Source: Paraflavitalea devenefica | GTDB taxonomy: Bacteria > Bacteroidota > Bacteroidia > Chitinophagales > Chitinophagaceae | DNA: 64,000 bases | Reading direction: 5' to 3' | Assembly: GCF_011759375.1 (NCBI RefSeq) | Contig: NZ_JAARML010000001.1 | Location: forward strand, 2,356,001 to 2,420,000 | Shown here: in pieces, positions 46,960 through 55,900 of the stretch | Position numbering within the stretch: the first letter of the stretch is position 1 | Layout: the number at the start of each line of letters is the position of its first letter | Translations under genes and position numbers: made by a program | Notes under the pieces: model-generated | What the model was told of the DNA's origin: nothing | What the model saw: only the letters and a program-made list of their open reading frames with translations | Database searches by the model: none

Positions 46960-49900
46960 ATGCTCCTCCCTAATATTCCATCAATGTCCAGGATAGCCGC
47001 TTTATACCGCCGCACACTGCTTTTAATTTGCTTCCTGTCAGCAGGTTTCTTGTCCATGGCTGGCGTGGAACCGTATCGCAACCAGCTTAAAGGCAGCATT
47101 AAAAAAGGTGACTCACTCATCGTGAAAGATGAAAAATTCCGCAATCCCTTATTTAACTGGGACGATGTGGAACGTCATTCAGTAAAAAACCTGCTCACCT
47201 TCCGGCTCACCTACGACACCGCGGTGGTTTTAAAGAAATCCTTCACTTGCGAACTGGACCTCAAAGTGGAATATTATTCCAATGCGGATCAGGCGGAACC
47301 CATTACCCTGAATAGCGTAAAACTAAAGATCAACTTCTCTCCCGATAGCGGCGCCGCCTACAAGGCGCAGGATGTATACAACTTCAGCAATGGCTATTGG
47401 GTGAAAATAACTGTTAACAACATTACCAGTCCCGAATTGGGCGATTCCATACCACCCATTCTCGAATTGAGCAGCCAGGTAGTGGTAACCCGTAAATACC
47501 GCTACCAGGCAAATCAGCATGCCGGTTTGTTTGGCAGTTTCGGACAGGGAGAGCAAACCATGTCGGCACAACGGGTAAGCTCAGGGTTCATCAATGCCGA
47601 TCATTTGCATGTCACCTGGAGCCCCATTACCGGAGCAGAAGAATATGACCTCGAATGGGCTGTTTTCGATGCAGGGACCGAAAATCAATCCATCATACAA
47701 CAAATGCTGGCCAACCAAACGGTGGTGCCCGACGTGTTGGATAAACTGTTCCGTAACAATGCTACCCGCATCACCACGGGTATTGATGCCTCCGACCATT
47801 ACATTTCCATGGTATACAACGCTGGTTACATCCTGGTACGCATCAGGGGAGTGGAATATGAAACCAATGGCTACCGCAAGGAATATGAATGGGATTACCG
47901 GTTGGAAGAACCTGCCGGCGCCTATGCTATCTGGACCATACCCAATTGGCACCAGGAAAACCTTAACTGGCAGTACAGTGGCGTTTTTGCAGAAGACGGG
48001 AAAAAGAAAGAAGTAGTCAGCTATTTCGATGGCACCCTGCGTAACCGGCAAACAGTTACTGTCAACAATTCTGATAACATAGCGCTTGTTCAGGAAACCA
48101 TCTATGATGAATTCGGCCGGGCCGCCGCCAGCATACTGCCGGCCCCGCACCCGGACAATAAATTGAAATACTATCCCAACGTCACTCTCAATCAAAACAA
48201 CAGCGCGCCTTACGATTACAGCAACCTGAAGGCCACATTGGGTGTTTATTGCGAAAACAAACCCCAGCCACTCGGTAGCCAAAGCTTTGCCGCTAAATAC
48301 TATTCATCGGCCAATCCGTTCGTATCGCTTATTCCGTACACTAAATACGTGCCGGATGCAGCAGGATACCCTTTTTCCGTAACGCAATACGTAGCCGATA
48401 ATACCGGCCGTATACGGACACAGGGTGGGGTAGGTGAAAAATTCCAGCCCGGCATCGGCAACCGCAACGTTACAAAATACTACTATAGCAAACCCGAATC
48501 CTGGGAACTGGACCGCCTTTTCGGTAATGACGTAGGATATGACAATCACTATCTTAAAAACATAGTCGTTGACCCCAATGGTCAGCTTAGTATCAGTTAC
48601 CTGAATGCCAGTGGCAAAACCATCGCTACGGCGCTGGCAGGCAACACACCCACCAACCTCACCAGCCTCGAATCAAAACCTGCCGCCAAATCAGAAATCT
48701 CCAAAATCCTGCGGCCGGAACAATTCATATTCGATGCCTCAGCACTGAGCCTTACTGCCAAAACCACCTACTTCGCATCGTTGCCCGAAAAAACGGTTTC
48801 TTTCAGTTATGATATAGAACGGCTCATCTATACCTACCAGGGATCTTCCTTCCAGATCTGCAGCAATTGCTATTACGACTTTACCATCCGCATTACCAAC
48901 GACTGCGGGCAGCCTGTCTACCAGTCTCCGGCAAATACGGTTATTGGCTCCAGGCTATCGGATTGTAACAACAATACGCCACAGTCAGGGGCATTCACGA
49001 CAACCTTCAATAGCATCGGAGAGTATTATATCTCTTTTGAGCTGAAACTGAACAGTGACGTGATCAATGAGTATACGCAGAATTACATCCTGAACAATAC
49101 TGACCTGCGCAGCCGGTTCAGCTTCGTATTGGATTACCTCAACAATACCGACTTCAGTGGTTGCTTCAGTGAGTGTACCACTTGTCAAACAGCATTGGGC
49201 ACCTCCGACCAGTTCTTTACGGCCATTAAAAATAAACTGCAGGATTACGACATCGACTTTGCAACACTGCCGGTTGCTGAGCAGAACGCCTTGGCTGCCA
49301 TTGCACAAAGCCGTTACACCCAATTGCACGATCAATGCCTCTCGATGCAGGCTACTTGCCTCGTTTCTTCCTGTTCTAGGTATGAAAAACAAATGCTGGA
49401 AGATGTATCGCCCGGTGGACAATACGCATTATTCCAACCCGATCCCTTCCTGCCCCTCGAACAGGACATAAATGTCTTATACCAGCATTGGCGCGAAGTA
49501 TTCCCGCAGTTAGCGCCAGGAGCTGCCGATTATGAGGCCAATGCCATCTACCTGGCCAATGGCGACAAAACCTCTCCGCACGATGAATTCTTCACCATTC
49601 AGATGCTCGTGCAATATTGGCGGCCCGAGTGGGCGTCCAGGTTCCTGCAATGGCATCCGGAAAAATGTAAACTGGACTTCTGTAATGCCAATAGTCAGTA
49701 TGTGTCCTGGGACGACAGGGTAAAAACCATTTACAACAAAGCAACCGATATACCCCAGATCCCGCTTACTTCCGGTTTGCAATATGATCATAACAATGGC
49801 GCCTGGTTATTGGCGCAGGATCCTTTCTTCAAACCCGGAGCGCCGGGGGTGGCCTATTATTCAGACATGCAGAACGACCTGAACCAGTTCAGCACCCGTG

Positions 49901-52900
49901 TCATGCAGACCAACATAGCGGGAATTAACGTCAAAAGCATCACCCAGGTTATTGACTACATGCTCTATTGTGCCGATCCCGAAGGCAATACCAGCACGGG
50001 CACGCCCGATAACACCTGGAACAATTGTAGTCCCAAAGCCGACTGCCGCATTCCCGATCGCGAATGGCAACAATACAGGGAGATGTACTTCCAGCTAAAA
50101 GAAAAATACTATGTATTGGTGAGGAATGCGGGAGCCTGTGCGGATAAATGCCAGGTAGGAACGCCTTATGCTCAATCTGCCTGTGCTACATCCCGTGATT
50201 TTGTGATTACATCAATGGGAGAGGCCGGTTGTGGTGACGGGCTGGTAAAAATAAAAGTTGCCTATGCCAAAGGAGCTGTTACCAGGCCTATGACTGTAGA
50301 AATGTACTATCCGGCCGAGTACGCTTCCCTCGGATTACCGGCCAGTCTTTCTTTCAGCATAGGAGAATCTGAAAAAACATTCTGCGCACCCGCTTCAGTA
50401 TTTGTTCCGGCTATCAAAATAAAACAAATCACCTGTACCGGTAATTCAACAGCACCGGCTTGTCCTTCCGGCAATGGTGGGCAATTGCTGCTGCCCGAAG
50501 GAGGAAAAATGACAGGTACCGGCAAATTTGAAGTAATCAATAATGGCATTCATACTACCTATACCATTGTTCCCGGAAGGGCCGATCAACCTCCCGCAGA
50601 TGCTACTTACTGCACAGAGGGTACAGTTACTTCAAAACAATTCTATAACTGTTATAAAGTAACATTACCGGGTGGCGCTTCGGCCGATTTTTACAATGTG
50701 TGGGTAGTGAAGTGTGAAAAGGACCTTTGTGCCAATGCTCAAACCCTGTATGTCACTTCACAGGCCGGTTCATACAGATTCTTTAAAAAGGAGGACGGTA
50801 ACTACTATTATATCATGTTGCAGCAGGGGGGCGGTGCTGTTCCGGGATGTGCTAATTACCCGCCTGTAACAACCTGGTATCCTTGTTTGAAAGTATACGT
50901 GGAAGGCATCAGTGCGCCCTTCCTGTACTTTAATGCCGGGATTACTACCTGTAACAGTTGTTCCATTGATGGTCAGGGCATCACTGCTACGGGCAATCCG
51001 GCCACAAATGAATATACCACAAGCAATGGCAGTATTTATGTAATATTCCCCCAAACAAATCCAGGTTACTCGCCTTCTACCAGCCACTGTACTACGCCTG
51101 GTACAAACTGGTATCCTTGCTTTACCGTAACATATAATGGCTCCACGCAAACTTATTACGGGGCCACTGTATTGTACTGTGCGCCTCCCACCGCTTCCTG
51201 TGCCGATCCTGTTGTTTTCCCTGCTACCAGCAGGGCCGGGAACCATCTGTATCGTTACCAGGATGCTACAACCAACGAGGAATACAACATCGTTCCTGGT
51301 TTTGAGAACGATCCACCGGCAGATCCGGGTGCTTATTGTATTGGTCCGGAATACATGTATGGATACTTTACTTGTATCGGATTTTCCATCAATGGCCAGC
51401 CTCCTACTGTATATCATGAGAACGTATGGGTGATAACTTGTATCAATAGTTCATTTGCCCGTACACAACAGGTACAGCAACAATCCTCCACGTTATCCTC
51501 CCTGGTACGAACATACCAGAAGAATGGCGCCAGGGTATACAAAAACTATGAAAATGCTGCCATCCTGCTGATTAAAAAAGCGGGGGAAAAGGATAAACAG
51601 GCCTGGGCAAGGGCAAAAGGCACTGATGCGGGTATGAAGAAACCGGTACGGGAAAAAGGATTCACTGCTTATAAATACCGCTCCGTTTTAACTGTCCGCG
51701 TTAGCAGCAAGGCATACGTTCATCTAAGAGATGTTTGGGTGGCGCAGTACCAGCCGGATACTGCCAATGGCAAAAAAATAGCAAGTACTGCTTTAAGTAC
51801 ACTGGCAGGTCCTTGTCCACCAGGTATGGTAGAATATGACGTATCAATGAACGGAATGGTTTGTTATAGCCAGGAAGGTTCTCCGGAAGGAGAAATGGTG
51901 AGGATCTATACGCCAGGTAACGTGCCTTTGTGCGAAAACCAGAGTGCTACAGTAGATATTTATGCCGTAAACAATATAGGCGAGGTCTCTTACGCTACTA
52001 CCGGGTACCTTAGTGCCGGTGAATACACAAAACTGGTTTGTGTACCGCAGGCATACGTAAACATTGCTACCAGCTATATTGCCTGTGCTGAGGTAATTGG
52101 GTCCTGCGCTCCTGCTTGTCCCGACGCTTACAAAAACAAACAATCCCGTTTCCCGGAATTCAATTACCAGTTCAGTCTTTCGTCCGAAGACGTCTCCAAC
52201 CAGATCAACGAAAACCAGGCTCTGCTTGTGGAACAGATTAAAGAGAGCTGTGAAGCCATGGCCGATACCTGGATGCAGCAAATGGAAACCTGCCTGGCTG
52301 CCTATTCACAAACAGTCAAAGACCAGCTCAAAGCGCAGCTCATTGAAGTATGTAAACGTGGGGGCGACCTGGAGCATCCTTTCGGCGCCAGCACTACCCG
52401 GCCCGGCGATCCCAATCCCACCTCATTCAAACAGGTGATACAGTCTGTCCTTGGATTAAGCAGCCTTACCATGGCCTGCAATCCCTGGCTTATTGATGAG
52501 CCACATCCTTATGAACCTGTACAGCAGGCGGTAACTAAAACGCTGATAAAATCCACGCCGGCCCTGTGCGCTAAATTGCAGCAACTGCATACCCTGCACA
52601 ACAGCGAAAATCCGGGAGTAACCTTCTTCCAGTACCTCACTGCCAAATACGGGACGGCCATGAACCTCACCCAGGCCCAGTTGGATGCACTCGACAAATC
52701 CTGCAACAATTGCCGTTACCTGCTGGAAACAGATATACCCTTACCCGTATTCCTCGAACCCGGAGCTACCGGTTGCATCACGGCGGCTGAATACAACAGT
52801 GCCAAAGCAGCCCTGACTACTGAATTCGGCAGCGGCTGGGATCCTAACCACGCCAATTACCAGGTGATACTCACCAACTACATCAACCATCGTTATGGGT

Positions 52901-55900
52901 TTGCCATGTCGTTCAGCCGGTATGCAGCGTATGAACAAAAACTACTCACCGATCCTGCAGCCCTGCTGTGTAACCAGCCGCCTTATATTACAGTAGACCA
53001 GGATCAGTACGTTTGTCTGCAATCGCTGATAGCGGCCGCTGTTGTCAATGGTAACAGGGATTATGATGTTTACATCGCGGAAGAAAAAAGGAAATTCAGG
53101 CTGAACTATGTGAACACCTGTGCCCTGGCCAAAGGCAATGCAACCGCTGCTTCCGAACAACTCTTATACCATTACACATTATACTATTACGATCAGGCCG
53201 GCAACCTTGTCCGTACCGTTTCGCCCGAAGGCGTACGCCTGCTCAGTTTAGCAGAAACGGATATCGTGAACCAATGGCGCCAGTTCGATCCCGCAACCTG
53301 TACAGGTGCAGGCATCCCCTCTGTATCAAACAAAACAGCTACGTTCAATGCGCTAAGTGCGGCGCTGCAAAATGGCAGCATCAAATCGCTCGAAATGTGG
53401 CTGTACAGTGGTGTGAATGATGATATGCGTCACGTGCGCATCATAACACCCGATAACAAATACCTGTACCAGGCAGCTATTGCTGATAACAAACTTTGGA
53501 TAGAGCTGTACACCTTACTGCCTGCACCGGTATTGTCCAACAGGGCGGTGGCCGATATCACTTCCATCAACCTGCAATCATGGAGCCACCTGCTTGTAAA
53601 AGCCGCCGACTTCACAACCGGCGCCTGGACCGTTTACCTCGAAGGTAAAAAGCTCACGCTCATGACCTCGGGCCAGCCCTCCTATCCTTTTGCATGGACA
53701 CCGGGCAGTCCGTTGCCGGCAGAAGAAACAGGCCATATAAAACACCTGCGCATCTACAACCAGCAGCCTGCTACGGATGCAGAGGTGCTTGCCAACTACA
53801 GCAACTCCTGCATGTATCCGCAAGGGAACCTGGCTACAGCACTTACTCATTGGGGTAGGTTCAACATTCCTGCGCTCTGCAATCCGGCTACAGAAACCCG
53901 CATCGTTAGCAACCAGGGCGCCTTACAGGTAACAGGCAACCTCGGTATGGATGGTAACAGGTTCCCGGATATCAGGGACAACTTCACCGTAGAACTATGG
54001 GTCAATCCAACTCAGCAGCATGGAATTGATTTTCAGTATCCATTGGGTACTGGTGTTGATGGAACAGATGGCCAGCATTATGCGATCTATCCTGCCAGCA
54101 ATGGTTCTTCCGGTGGCAGTACCATGGGCATTTCGGTTGGCACCAATGGTGTGAGTGTGTATGAACATGCCGATGCGTACATGCCGGCTTTATTGGTGTG
54201 GGAGAGTGCAGTAAGCGGCTGGACATACATTGTAGTAGTATACAAAAACAAAGTACCCACCTTATACATCAATGGTGAGCGGGTAAAAACTGGTTTCCCT
54301 TCTCCGATGCAATTTGTAAATCCCGGCAGTAACATCTGCAGCGGGCCTTATGGATTCATGCAAGGGGGTATTGATGACGTGCGCATATGGAGTGTGGCGC
54401 GTACAGATGAGGAGATCCTCAATAGCTATCAAGGTACTGTGCCAGCCTCTTTACCGGGCCTGGTGGCTTACTGGCCGCTTACCAAACAGGAGGGTACAGA
54501 ACTGGCTGATCTTTCCTGCAACGGGTATACCATTTCACCGGCGGCGGCAGGTTACACATGGAATACGACCGCTTTGCCTGCAGGATTAAAAGACATCGTA
54601 CCGGTGGAATATGCTACCCGTTCCCTCTATCCGGCGCATAAATTGCTCACCAGCTATGCTTACAACAGTACCGGTCAGGTAATACAACAAAAATCGCCCG
54701 ACGGCGGCGAAAGCTACTTCTGGTACGATCGCCTCAGCAGGCTTATTGCTTCACAAAATGAGGAACAGCGGGTTAATGGCAATCGCTATAGCTATACCGT
54801 TTATGAACCGGTACTCAGCAGGCCCATCGCTGTAGGCGAAAAAGCAGGCGCTTCCGTCCTGCCTGCTATACCTGGCTTTACAGATGAATCAGTTATCACG
54901 GCATTCATGGCCAGCGGTTCCAATAGCCAGATCACTGAAACCGTATATGACGATAAACCGGCGCCCGGACCAGGAGTTCAGGCCGTCCTTTTACAAAATA
55001 ACCTCCGCAAGCGTGTAAGCGCCAGCTTCTATCGCGAAACAGCCGGTGGCCCTGTGCTGAACGCTTCCTACTACGATTATGACCTGATGGGCGGTGTAAG
55101 GACCCTGTGGCAGCAGGTAGAGGGCCTGGGGCTAAAGCGGATAGACTATGAATATGACCTCATCAGTGGTAAAACGAATCTCGTTCGTTACCAGGAAGGT
55201 AACAATGACCAGTTCTATTATACCTATGATTATGATCCGGAAAACCGGCTGACACACGCCTATACAGGAACCGATATGTCTTCAGGCATATTGGCCAACG
55301 CCCAGAAAGACGCTTCTTACCGGTACTACTATAATGGACCGCTGGCCCGTATGGAATTGGGCAACAACAATGTGCAGGGCATGGACTATGCCTACACCTT
55401 GCAGGGCTGGCTCAAAGGTGTCAACGGCGATAAACTAAAGCCTGCCGACGATATGGGGCACGACGCCATTGATAGCTACAATACCTTTGCAAAAGACGTG
55501 TTTGCATTCTCTCTCGGGTATTACAAGGGTGATTATAAACCCATTGATGCCACAGTGAAACCTTTTTCACTGCTCTATAGCAGCTCCACCGGCGATATAA
55601 CGGGCAAAGAATTATTTAATGGCAATATCAGCCACACCACACTGGCAATCAGTCGCTTCAGGAGTGGCGATCCGGTAGGATATACCTATGGGTACGATCA
55701 GCTTAACCGTCTGCGACAAATGCGCCAGCATGTGCTTACCGGTACTACTACCAACTGGAACAGTACAACCATTACAGAGGCTTATAAAGAAACCATTGCT
55801 TATGATGGCAACGGCAACATCAAAACCTACCTGCGCAATGGGGCCAATGTGACCGGTAAGCCCAAAGAAATGGATAACCTCGCCTATGGTTACAACATGG

